The notes beneath the pieces are model-generated. The model saw nothing but the letters and a program-made list of their open reading frames with translations. It was not told the DNA's origin and did no database searches. From NCBI RefSeq assembly GCF_947507565.1, contig NC_089178.1:3472001-3536000 (forward strand): a stretch of DNA of 64,000 nucleotides, read 5' to 3'. This stretch comes from Oscarella lobularis. Taxonomy: Eukaryota; Porifera; Homoscleromorpha; Homosclerophorida; Oscarellidae. The position numbers were made by a program, and so were the translations under genes. This document shows positions 14,779-26,118 of this stretch, in pieces (positions within the stretch are counted from its first letter, which is position 1; the number at the start of each line of letters is the position of its first letter).

Positions 14779-17700
14779 TTACAAAGCATCTTCAAAATCC
14801 TGCATGATTTCACTTTGAAGAGACATATTTACAGTCGCCGTCATCTTGGAGATGAAGGATGGTTTTGAATAGGTTATTCTTTTTTTGTAAGTGGAGTCGT
14901 TTACCGCTTCTCGTTTGCGCCGTTCCTGTTCTCGCATTTTCTGTCTTTCCGCTTCCGTCTGCTGCTTCATTTGCTCGGCCATGTGCTGCCTTCGAGCCTT
15001 CTCAAGACCCTCTTCCTCTTCTCGCTCTCTAGAATCCCCCCCGGCCCTGTGACAGGGAAATAGGATGCGGTATAGATGAACTCACCGCTGCCGTTCTTCA
15101 GCCAGTCTTGCGCGCTCCTTTTCAGCCTCGGCTTTCTGTTGTTTCAGCTGTTCTTCTTGCGCTTTCATTGCCTTTTCCTGAGCCAAGGTAGTTGTTTGAA
15201 AATTTCGCGCCGCGTGATTTAATTTCGTACCCGCTCCTCCTTTTCCCTCGCCTGCTTCTTGAACTGTTCAAAACTCGAGGCAATTGAAGAGGAAGCCGGC
15301 GAAGATTCTTGTTGCTTCACGACGGGCGGCGTTTCAGCGTGAGCCAAATTCGACCACGAACTGACATTCGTAAGTTTCACTTCCTGTATAGATAAAAACG
15401 TTGGGAGTGGATTCAATTTTTTATATAGAAATGAGCACTTTTTTGACGGCAGATTCGGGCGTCTTTGATCCTAAAAATGGAGATAGAAAAAAACAGCGCG
15501 ACGCTTTTTTTCTTTCTCTCACCTTGTTGCAACCTGCCAGCTGACGGAAGTTCCGAGAGACCAAACGACAAGGTTTCCGTTTTCTCATTCTTTTCTTTTT
15601 TGACGTCACTAGGCTGAACTTCCGCCGCCACGTCGGCTTTTTTCTCTTCGTTGTTTTGATTGGTCGGAGACTGAGACTTAGGTACAGCAGCAACAGCATC
15701 CGGTTCTAGAAGAAAAATCATTTAATTAATTAACAGTCTTCCCTGACAGAGAAGAGACACTTCATCAAGCGTTTTACCCTTTCCGGAAGAATTCTCAACT
15801 ACAGGGGGCTAGGGTAGAATAAAAATTAAAATGATGACGCGGAACGGGGGTCGAATAAGTCTAAATACTTGTGCAGTGGTCGTTTTCAGAGCTGCGGCAT
15901 CTGAAACCAAGGAAAATTCAATAAGATAGCTTGCCAAAGCTCGGCTTACTGCCTTGTTAGACTAATCTCTAAAGTAAAACTCTTCATGCTGTGTGCCCGT
16001 TTGGGGGGTTTTTTGACGCAGAAAAGCAAGAGAAAAAAACAACGAAAGAGACATCAATCGTGCGAAAATAAAATAGTGAACATGCAAAAGCAAATGACAT
16101 CATCATCACCATTACGTAAGATCATCTGTACACGTCGTAGAGGCTATACATACGTAATAGTGAGATTGGGGGCATCTAGTGCGTATTTCTTTATAGGCCC
16201 CCTCTATGCTCTCTCTCTCTCTCTCTACATAACTTGAACTCTTCGTGATTCACTACCTGTCTCAGAATCACTGCTGCTATCGGAACTGGAGCTGGATCCT
16301 GAGCTCGAGCTCGATCCGCTGGAGCTTGATCCACTGTCTTCGCTACTGCTGCTCGAACTGCTTGCGCTCAGGCGAGACGATCCCACGACGTCAACGATTC
16401 GATTCTCGGCTAATTCTATAGGGGAAATCTAAGAGAGGAGACATTTGATTTTGTTAGTTCCCGTACCTTGAGCTTTTTTCACGGACATTGTTGATTGGCC
16501 AAGTACACCGCTAACAGCCTAAAGGGACCCCCGTTTTTTTGTCGTCAAGGTAACAAAGGGAAAAGAGTCAATTGAACCTGGAGTCTTTTTTCGAGTTCTT
16601 CTTGCTTCTTTTGCCTTTCCTGTTCTTTGCTGACGCCTTTGACCTTTTTTCTCGCTACAAAAGAGAGACACATACTTTTTCTTTTGAAAATTTTCTATTT
16701 TTCTTTGTACTTATGCGTTTTCTTTTTAGGCACGTGCTGACGTAGTGTTCGAGTTCTCGCAACGTAGACGGTCTCAATACTTCGAAATCGATCTCAATCT
16801 CATCGGGATTGGAATCTTTCAAATTGGACTCGCGCGTGTGAATGATCTGAACGACTTTTCCCAGCTTATCACCTGCGAAAAATCAAAGCAAAGCGTTGAA
16901 AAAACGAGTGCACGGTTCGTTTCTATGGTAATAAGTGGCACCAGGCAGTTTGTTAATACTCAGGCTCAATTGCCTTTTCTCGTCATAAGTCATCGGTTTA
17001 GCCGAGTCCTCCTCATCGCTACTATCTATAGCAACGACTCTGGAATTCCCAGGCCTATAAGTGAAGATAAGACGACGTTATTTAATGAGATCGTAGGCCC
17101 GATTTTAGCGACGCAACGTAACGTAAGAGGATCTCCTCTCTTGATTGGTTGCTCGCCTTTGTGACATCACTCCTCTCTTTTGACCATATTTGGAAGTTAT
17201 GTGACGTTACGTTACGTCGCTAGCGCGTCTCCCCCTTTACTTTGTTCGCTTTTTAGTCCGATGCTTCGCCTCGGACTGCTGCGCTAAATGGCTCGCTGAT
17301 TTCGAGGAAAGAAGAGAAGCGGGCGGAGCGGAAACAGGTGTTAATTCCTTAGAAACGGCCGGCGAAGCGACGGCAGAAGCGACGGCTCTTTTGTCGTCGA
17401 TTGCTGATGATGATAGCACAGACGCAGGACCAGCTGACTCCACGCCACCTTCCTCATCTTCGTCATCGTTGTCGTCCATATCCGCCGTTGCGGATTCGAG
17501 CGCAAGGGCTCTAGATCCTCGTCTAGACTTTGGCTTCTTTTTCGTCTTCTTAGATAATTCACCAATCTGTTTCTGCATAATTTTCAACTACAAAAGAAGA
17601 AGTGATAGTGCAAGAATGATCTTCGTGGTTCGAGTTTTTACCGCCTTTTGAAATTGAGCCAATTTTCTTGCGCGTCTGTCTTCGCTGTCGTCGGAATCTC

Positions 17701-19962
17701 CGCCGTCGGAATCCGGCAAGTAGAGTTCGGACACTTCCGACGAATCAGAGTCCGGCATTTGCGCTTTCAGCGGCGGAGGATCCTCGGGAATTTTAGCATA
17801 GCGAATTTCAAAAACGTCCTACATATATAATGACTATTAGGAAAAAAGAAAAAAAGTTGATCGTGTTTTTTAATTAAAAACCTGAAGTTTCTTTGCCATT
17901 TTGACGACATCGCTATCGGGGGGATTGTATCGATAGCAGTTCGTAAACATGAGTCTCATATCCGTGGCAAATTGAGAGGGACTCTGATACTCGCCCCGCG
18001 TTAAGTTTCTCTGTAAAAAAAGTATGAAAGGTAGACGTATTAGAGAGGAAATCTCTACCTTGATTTTCGATAAATCCATTGGCGTTTGAATGACTTCGAA
18101 GTAGTCGGGAAGATTCAATTTAACGGGATCGACTGGCTGATAGAACGGCCACGCGTAGAGCTAAAGAGAAAGAGAATGGAGGAGCGGTTTCCCCTCTAAA
18201 AAATCAATACTACACACGTGATGTTTCTTGGAATAAAATTCCTGAACAATGTCATAGCAATGCTTCATCTGCTCGGACCTTCTCTGCACTCTCGAATCCT
18301 TTTTAGTAGCAGCACAGGCGTCAGACTCCAAGTACGGGGTCCTTCCGTGCTCTTACCATGGGTTCCCCGGGCAACAGGCGACTTGGCTTGCGCACGCGAC
18401 GCGCCGATCTTTCCTGCTGACTCTTATTACTCGGATAGGGACCATGCGACGTGGATGAGATCTTCGCCGGTGGACGATCGTCTCCCGTTAACGTAATCGA
18501 ACTCTGTTTCCTTTTAATAGCACCTCCTTTGCGCTGCTACAAGAAATACTAGTAATATTTAATTAAATATTTAATTTTTACCTTAGATGGTGGTGGCGGA
18601 TTTTGTAGCGATTGTCTGTGATGGCTCACCTGAGCTGGTGTTGGTTGCACGGAAGCGATGGGCAAGGGTGTTGAGTGCTGTGCATTGGGGTTGGGTAGCC
18701 CTGTCGTTTTAGGGTACCCTGTTATGGCTGCTGTCTGTGCTGGAGTCTTTCCCGTGGGAATCGACCTGCCTGCACTACCAAAAGGACCCTTGCTACCCGA
18801 TTTCGACTTGCTAGTTGGAATGACCTCTACTTCCTGTATAAAATCATAATAGGATATTTATTTATTTATTTGTGTTTTTGTACCTCTTTTGGCATTTCTT
18901 TGAGTTTCGCCATGAAAGCGTTTTCGAGTTCTTTAGCCATATAGGTGACGTCCTATAGAAAAAAAATCCTAAAAAGGATCTTTTTTCTCTTGCGTTTTTC
19001 TTACGTCAGTAGGTTTGTTGTACATGTAGCAATTGTTGAACATTGTTTTGAAATCGTCTATGCATTCCTGAGCCCTATAATATTCCTTCTTTTCGAGTTT
19101 CTTCTTGATGGTCAACAAATCCATCGGATGCCGAATAATGTCGTAATAATCCTATAAAAAATAGACGTCACGTGATAAAAACGTCAAAAAAGACATTTAC
19201 TCACAGGAAGACCGAGTTTGATGTGATCGACGGGATGCTGAAATGGCCAGGCGAGTTTGTGCTTCCAAATCGCTCGATGAACGGTCTTCAGTAGAAACTG
19301 CAACTGATTCGTCACGCGCGCTTGTTTCGGTTGAGGCTGAGGCTGAAACGAGAGAGCGCGGTTCCCCCGCGAGGGGCCCCGATAACATTTTCGATCGCGC
19401 GACGAGTTCGCGAAGCGCTTACGAGTACGGGTAACGAGTGATCGGGCTCTTCGAAGCGCGTCGACGGCGTTCGACGCACTCGTTTCGAAGAAGACGGGGG
19501 ATTCATGGAAGAAGCATGGCCGTATGTCGGAGGACCTCCCCCAAGCGAAGCGCCGCCGGAATAGAGAGATGACGAAGTAGCGACGGCGAACGCGCTCGTC
19601 GGACCGACGTTTTGAGCGGCGGCGCTTGAGACGAGCGGCGAGAAAGACGATGATAGCGTTGGGGGAGGGAGAGGAGGAGGTGAAGGTCCCGTTGCGCGAG
19701 CGAAACTCGGCGTTGGATCGAGTAGATCGCCGTGAGACGGCTCGGCGATGCTAAGGGAAGAGAAACGGGGGGGATTGGTGACGGGGGGACGCGGTTCGCG
19801 CGGTTACGTCGCGTTCGAAAAAAATGGTCGCGTCAGAGAACTAGTGCGCCACTTTCGGCGTTTTTTGAACGTTGAGGACCTTAGAGATGGCGGTGAAGCG
19901 TCGAATGAGTCGTTCGACGAGTCTGGATGACCCAAGCCGTCGAAGAGGTCGATGGATTCCAT
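14779..19962 (-). CDS. BRD4: BET bromodomain protein of BRD4 (long-isoform) type
   Basis: A chromatin reader that binds acetylated histones and recruits P-TEFb. After an N-terminal Ser/Pro-rich part (ATG 19962) comes bromodomain 1 (about 18890-19330: [19 protein letters not shown], then [12 protein letters not shown] and [11 protein letters not shown], with the acetyl-lysine Asn). Bromodomain 2 (about 17860-18290) has [20 protein letters not shown] and [14 protein letters not shown]. The ET domain (about 16740-17050) reads [20 protein letters not shown] and [11 protein letters not shown] Ser-rich patch (16260-16370) and a charged coiled coil (14880-15400) follow. The C-terminus, [20 protein letters not shown], resembles the P-TEFb-interacting tail of BRD4, which BRD2 and BRD3 lack. 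Exons are many and short; the start codon is the first good in-frame ATG but a longer N-terminus cannot be excluded. Confidence 0.9.
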
Positions 19963-20146
19963 GAGACTTCGCAGCGACGTCTTCTCGAGCCGGGACGCAT
20001 CAAGAGGACATGGTTATGCGTTCGACCTTTATAGGAAGTCACGGTTAGCGCGCGCGTTTCTTAGCGTGACGCAGCAAGCCTCTGATTGGTTGTTTCACTA
20101 TGGCGCAATAGCACGAACGTAAAGAACAGCGTAAAACAAAAAAATT

Positions 20147-23100
20147 CTACTCCTCTTCCAATAAAGGGTCTCGTAAGCCGGGCTTCGGTGATTTATCAGT
20201 CATTTTTTCCAAGCTGATAGCGCTCTCGCGGGAGTCACGAGCACCGGTAGTAAATTCATAATGCGATTTCGTCCCACTTCGTTTACGAGTCCCTTTCATT
20301 ATCTTATCTCGTTTCGAATAGGCGTACAAGCAGGCCGCTGCAAACCAAGGTAGGTAAACCAAAACGTAGACGTAAGCACCATCGACAGTAGACAGGACTC
20401 GCCCCGAAGTTAGTACGGACAAGATACACAGGTCAAATAGAGCCAACATCTCAAAAACGTTGGCTAGCGTTGATTTGTAGGGTTTAGCTAAGCCTTGGAT
20501 GAGAAGTAAAAAGACGGCGTAAATTGTAAGTGTCCTGCACTTCCATTCGAATTGATTGCCTTCGGGAACGTAAATGTCGAGCAATGCAAAGACGAAGCGA
20601 CGAAGGAGATCGACTGAACACCACCACCATCGTTCGTCCTTGTACGGAGAGCAATAGATGTCTCCAAACGGTTTGAATCTCGGTCGATGTCTAGCCCACA
20701 GAATAGCAAAGGGAAAGGGCATTAGAACAAGTCCTAAAAGTAAGACGGATCCGATGAAAAGGCTAAGATGAGCATCGTCAAAGCAAGCGACAGACGGATC
20801 TTCGAGAAAGCGATAAGACGGAGATACGACGCCGTCCGGCTCGATTCGAACGCAACGGAGACACGAGAAGGCGACGTTGACGAGTCGGAAGTAGGATAAA
20901 ACGACGACGAGCCAAAGGCCGTTGAGGCAATTTCGTTTGGAGAGAAGACGCGAAAGATACTTGACTTTGCATCTGTTTAGGAGAAACAAGAGTCCAATTA
21001 AGACGAGGGTGTAGAGGGGAGAGAAATAATGCCACGCTCGTCGAGCCAAGGCGGAGAAACTCGACGAAAAACACAAACCAAACGAAAAATCCAAGTTGAC
21101 GATGTGAATGATAAAATAGGCAGCGGGATTCAGATTAACAAAGATTTGCGACGTTTGCGTGACGAATAGAAGCGCCGCAAGAATGGGCGTCAATTTCACG
21201 TTAAATCCAACAACAATGACGACGATTAGAAGACAGAAAAAGGCATTGAGAAACACGACAATCGGATAGTGATCGTCGCACTTCTGACACTCTAATGACG
21301 ACGGTGTTACGGCATGTCCATCCTTACATTGACCGCACAGAAGACCTTGCCGACCATCGGCGCACATTCCATCTTCCCTTAGAGCCAATCCGTCGCCGCT
21401 GAAGTAACGGCAATAGTCTAAAACGCAACTAGCCACGGCACTGCGAGACGTTTTATCTGACGACTTTACGACGTCGATGGGATCGTTGACGTAGTAACAG
21501 GACAGTCCATTTGGCGTTGGTTCGTTTGAGGCGATCACCTCGCTGCAGTTGCTGATTGGAAAAGACTCCAAATTGTCCGGATAACCAATCCATTTGTACA
21601 GGTTCACAAACGCCGTGGCGTTGTTGGTACAGTAGCGTATCGTTGACGAATAAAGTGTATCGTCCTCAGTCGACTTCGTATTTAGACACGAGCAAGAGAC
21701 CTTGGATAAATACTCGTCGTTGATGACGTTGGGAAGATGATCAAAGTCGACCGATTGCGAAGGCGAGCGAAAGCCGAGCGGACAACGAGCGAGAATAAAT
21801 GGAATGCGAATAATCAAGAGCCAGTCAGTTAAATGCGACTTGGCGCGCACGACGAGATTTCCCCTGCTTCCTTCGCGACCATGAAGTCGTACAGTCGAGA
21901 GAGGTTGTTGAGGTGAAAAGAAAACCTTCTCGTCGGCTCGATAACCGACTTTGTCCACCTCCAGTAGAACCGATCCGTTCAAACTCTCCAATTCCATATA
22001 CGTTGATGATCCGCTCGGTTCGAGGAATTGGCCTTTCATTGTGAAGTTCATTACGAATTCTTTGCCGGGCGAAGGCGTAAGAATGATGGAACTGGGATTG
22101 GGTTGATCGGTGGCGGCACGTAGCGATCCCGTCTCGATTGTATCGTCGCTGTAGACGAGCCACGACCAGGGAAAGTAGAGCATATCGGGATGGGGAAGCG
22201 AGCCAATTCCCGCCGCCGGATTAAGAGATTTTCTATTGTCATCCAATAGTTGTAGTTCGTCAACAAGAAGACGAGCACTCGTCGCCAAGCTAGAGATGTT
22301 AGAGAATCTACAAAGGATCGTCTAATCAAAAGATAGGAGAGATTGTTAGAAAGAAATCTTACAATTGCAGTGCTTCTGTGCTGTTGCATTTTTCTAAGGA
22401 AAGATAGAGTTTTTTACCTGCTGGTTTAAAACAGCGGCAACTGGCTCCTTCGAAGGTGAGATAATTTGGCGCCGAACTGGCTATGCTGTGCACAGAGTGA
22501 GCCGAAGTCGTCACAAAGGCCACTTGCTTCTGTAGTCCACCCAAATTGAATCCCGGTGCAAAATTAGCGAGCCAACAGTGACGAAACGTGTAGGCGTACA
22601 CGACGTCTCCGTCAATTCCGGCTGTATTATTAATCACAGTAATATTTCCGCTTATCTAAACAACGACGTCTTTAGTTCTGCCTAAGACTTTCGTTGCAAC
22701 TACGAAGTATACCTGTTGTTCAGGATGTTCGTTTCCGAAGGAGATAAAACACGGTCGCGTTCGGTCAACGTCATCAAACGAATAGTCAAAAACCAAATTT
22801 TCGTACGTAGCCTCCGTGCTCGCCTCATCCGCCCACAAAACGCCTCCGTAACTGTTGACAAAGTTGTTTTCAAAATGCCCAGATTCAAGTCGACTCAAGT
22901 CGACCTGAAAAAAGTATAAGAGTAGATATATAGGGACTCTCTTTACTTTTACCTGACTGCCGGAAATGACGGCCATGCCGGCGCCCTTTTCTGCTGAATT
23001 TCCTATAAAGAAAATGCGTCCACTCATGCCCAAAAACGACGAGACGAGGAAAATAGCGCCACCGGAATTATTAAGAAAACGACTGGATGAAAAATTAAAT

Positions 23101-24562
23101 TAGAAAATATGTTTTCCTTATTATTATTATTAATCTCGTTGTGGTACCTTTTTCCGTCAGTCTCCAAATGAATACGGTGCGTATAAATGCTTCCTTGCCT
23201 TGCTGTATTGTTGAAAAAAGTGCTACTCGTAACGAATACTTTTTGAAGGTGGCAGTCCTCCAAACGACCGGACAATTTGGAATATTGAAAAACGATTTCC
23301 GTATAGTAATAGTAGAGAAATAGCGCGGACCCAGATAGCGCCTTGTTTCCTTTGAATAGACAATCAAAAATAGTCACATTGTAAGAATCGGTCGTCGTAA
23401 ATTTTCCGGCAAAATTCAAAAACACGGCACCGCCATTTGCGAGAGCTTCATTGTGCGAGAAAGAGCAATTGGACAGCGTCACGGCATTGCTTGGAGTCAA
23501 AGTGACAGCTAGCGCTCCCCCAGATAAAGCAAAATTATTCGCAAAATTCGTATCGCGTATAGAAACGGAATTATTTGCGCTGTTTTGCTCAAAAAAGACG
23601 GAAACGGGTGACCGTCCGCTAACGGGACGAATACCAGAGAAGAGACAATCGATGACAGATACGTCATTAGATTGAGATGACATGTCAAAATGAATCAGAA
23701 GAGCCGTCGACGTAGATGTGGAATCATATTCGGATTCAATCAAGTTATTTCCAAAACTTGGTTTATAAAGATATTGATCCTTCATAAAAGTGTAGCTAGC
23801 ATTTCCCACGGAAGTAACGTGAACGTTTTGTAGGATTACTTCCGTCTTTTCGTCCGTCATTCCCATATAAATGTAAATGAGTTTGAAATCCGGGTCCTCT
23901 TGTTTTTCATTTCCAGCGAGAGAACAGTTTTCAATTTTCGTTTTACCGCCTGCTGGATAGACTAGAAGTGCTCGCTGTCCTGCCCTAATTCCTTCGAATT
24001 TCACGCCACGTATGACGACGTCTCGCGACCGATCGACGGTAATCAAAAGAAAGAAATTTCTCACATAAAGTGCTTTGGCTCGAAAATGAAAATTTTCCAC
24101 CGTCACATCTGACGCGTTTTTTAGATAGAAAAGAGCGGGAAAGCGACCGCCAATAGACGTAAAATACGATAGTTCTTCGATAAAATCGCTTCCGTCTCCT
24201 TCGATGATGACGTCGACACCGAGAAATTTCCAATGACGAAAATTGACGAATAGAAGAGGATCGCTTTCGTACGTTCCCCTTTCGAAGAGAACGCGATGCA
24301 TCCGACGTTCCGACGAACACGTGTCGCCGAATATGACGTGAGAACGTCTTTGGCGCGTGACGCTACACGTTGCATTGAGTCGCGCGATCATTCCTTCAAT
24401 TCCCCGGCACGGAGACGTCGACGCGAGACCGCACGACGACGCGACACGTCCACGTGTCGGCGATACGTAGATTTCGACCACATCGCATTCGATGAAGACA
24501 AAGAAAACAAATAATAAAAGCAAAGGAGAGGGCTCCATAGCCGGGGCTTTGCGAACTCTCAT
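20147..24562 (-). CDS. Beta-helix ectodomain protein with about nine membrane spans
   Basis: I do not recognise a named orthologue. ATG at 24562 (or 24538, starting MEPSPLLLLFVFFVF) gives a signal peptide. The large ectodomain has many repeats of the right-handed beta-helix kind (NCSFSHNEALANGGAVF, DCLFKGNKALSGSALFL, FFNNTA), as in pectate-lyase-like and chlamydial Pmp-type folds. A cysteine-rich segment near 21290-21380 (GLLCGQCKDGHAVT, LECQKC) comes just before a C-terminal membrane region (20280-21290) with eight to ten hydrophobic segments, such as VVFLNAFFCLLIVVIVVGF and YVYVLVYLPWFAAACLYAY. It ends in a short cytoplasmic tail, stop at 20147. Similar beta-helix/multi-span proteins occur in sponges and protists, so a receptor or adhesion role is possible but unproven. 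There are few introns. Confidence 0.75.
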
Positions 24563-24603
24563 TCTCACGTGACGCGCTGAGTCACCCTCAGCAGTTTTTC
24601 CGC
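24563..24603. promoter_or_regulatory. Minimal divergent promoter with CACGTG box
   Basis: The first ATG of the beta-helix gene (24562, minus) and the ATG of the parkin-like gene (24604, plus) are 41 bp apart. A CACGTG E-box lies at 24566-24571 and a TGAGTCA (AP-1-like) motif at 24578-24584. If the beta-helix protein starts at its second ATG (24538), the gap is 65 bp. Function is inferred. Confidence 0.45.
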
Positions 24604-25882
24604 ATGGCCAAAACAGCGGACAGCGTCGATTCGTTCGTATTCTGTCGCGAGTGCAATCTTTTGGAAAAGGGAAAAGTGCGCGTTCGCTGCTCGTCGTGCC
24701 GTTCGGAAGCGTACTTATTCGACGGCAATCTTCCCCGTTCGTTCGACGAACTCGAAAGCGTTCGTTTCGTCGGCGAATGCCTAGCCGATTGTAATCGTCG
24801 CACGAAGGCTCAATTCTACACGAAATGCAGCCGTCCGGCGTGCACGAGCCCCGTTTATCCTCTCAACATGGTCCGAATAGGAAAAGAAGACGAAGAGTGT
24901 TCCATTTGCTGTTGCGACGTCGCTGGCTTTCTCGTCGTTGAATTCAATTGCGCCTGCGTTCTGTGCGCTCAGGACGCGACGACGGGAAAAGTCGACAAGT
25001 CGTGTTTTTCCGAGTATTGTCGCGGCAATATCGAAAGCGCCGCGCGATCGCTCGTCTTTCAAGACGAAACGGTCACCTTCGGGTGTCCCAGTAAGAAACT
25101 AGAATAAATAAAAAATAAATATTAATTAATTTTTATAGATAAGCATCCCAATTCGTGGATTAGAGATATTCAGCATTTTCGACTTGCTGGATCGAGAATG
25201 TGGACTCAGTATAAGGATTTTGCGGCGCAGCGAGTCGTGGAGGAACAGTGTCCGAAATGTGGCTGCGGTATCGTTGGATTGCCTGACGATAATCGAGTCG
25301 AATGTCCCAACTGCTCAGTAAAGAAGAGATTTGTTGCGTCTCCTTTTGATTTCTATTTCTCTCTAGCATGGATACTGCAGGAAAAAGGGATGTTATAAGC
25401 CATGGCCTAGAGATACTGAACATACTTGTGATACCACTCCAGGTTTCCTTTCTTCCTCTTGTGCTTTTCTTATTGTTTTGATTCAGAGGCTCCCATGATT
25501 CCCGGCGCCAAGATTTGTCCGACTCCCGGCTGCCCTGCGCCGCACATTCACTACTTCAAGCACGAGTGTCATCATATTGGTTCGAATGGTGGATGTGTCG
25601 TTTGTGACGCTCACTTCTGTTATCAGGTATTTATTTATTTAATTGCGAGTGAAGCCAGCTTTTTTTTATTATGTTTTCTCTCTCTCTCTCTCTCAGTGTT
25701 TGACCATTCAGAATTGCAAGCCGCAGTGCCATCACGGTGCAAGGGACACGTGCTCTTGTCCTCTTTTCTGCCCAAACGATCGATCGTGTGGATGCCCTAT
25801 CTGCCCTGGCTGCCCTGACTACAAAGGACAGTGTCCTGAGTGCAAGGAGTGCAGGGGCGGGTGCAAGCACAGCGATAACTAA
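24604..25882 (+). CDS. Parkin-like RBR E3 ubiquitin ligase without Ubl domain
   Basis: The protein should accept ubiquitin from an E2 onto a cysteine and pass it to targets. Exon 1 has a RING0-like module: FVFCRECNLLEKGKVRVRCS closely follows parkin's RING0 start, and GECLADCNRRTKAQFYTKC gives further zinc ligands. A RING1-like segment (ECSICCCDVAGFLVVEFNC, with FGCPN then HPNSWIRDIQHFRLAG) and an IBR-like part (EEQCPKCGCGIVGLPDDNRV) follow. The last exons encode a RING2-like region (KICPTPGCPAPHIHYFKHEC then GGCVVCDAHFCYQC) and a Cys-rich tail to TAA at 25880-25882. Parkin's N-terminal ubiquitin-like domain is missing: the ORF starts directly before RING0. RING2 spacing is unusual, and the catalytic cysteine is best placed in KHECHHI. 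At least four exons. Confidence 0.78.
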
Positions 25883-26118
25883 ACTTTTCAGAACTCTTTT
25901 TCTCCGTTTTCTTTTTCCGGAGCTTTTTGTGAGCTTCTTGGACTTTTTTTGCTTGCTGCAGTCCCAGCTTTTCCGTTACAGTATACACGTGTACCACATC
26001 TGGTTGACGTTGATTAAACTATACATACAATACAGACGCACTCTACCCTACCGTTTATGAGTAACCAACAACCCTTGCCAAGTAAACACAACTGTAAAAC
26101 GGACTCCTAGCTAGCTAG
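25883..26118. other. Gap between convergent parkin-like and RTK-1 ends
   Basis: 236 bp holding two 3' ends. A perfect (CTAG)n-like run, ctagctagctagctagg, lies at 26107-26122 and overlaps the RTK-1 stop. No coding sequence seen. Confidence 0.5.
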
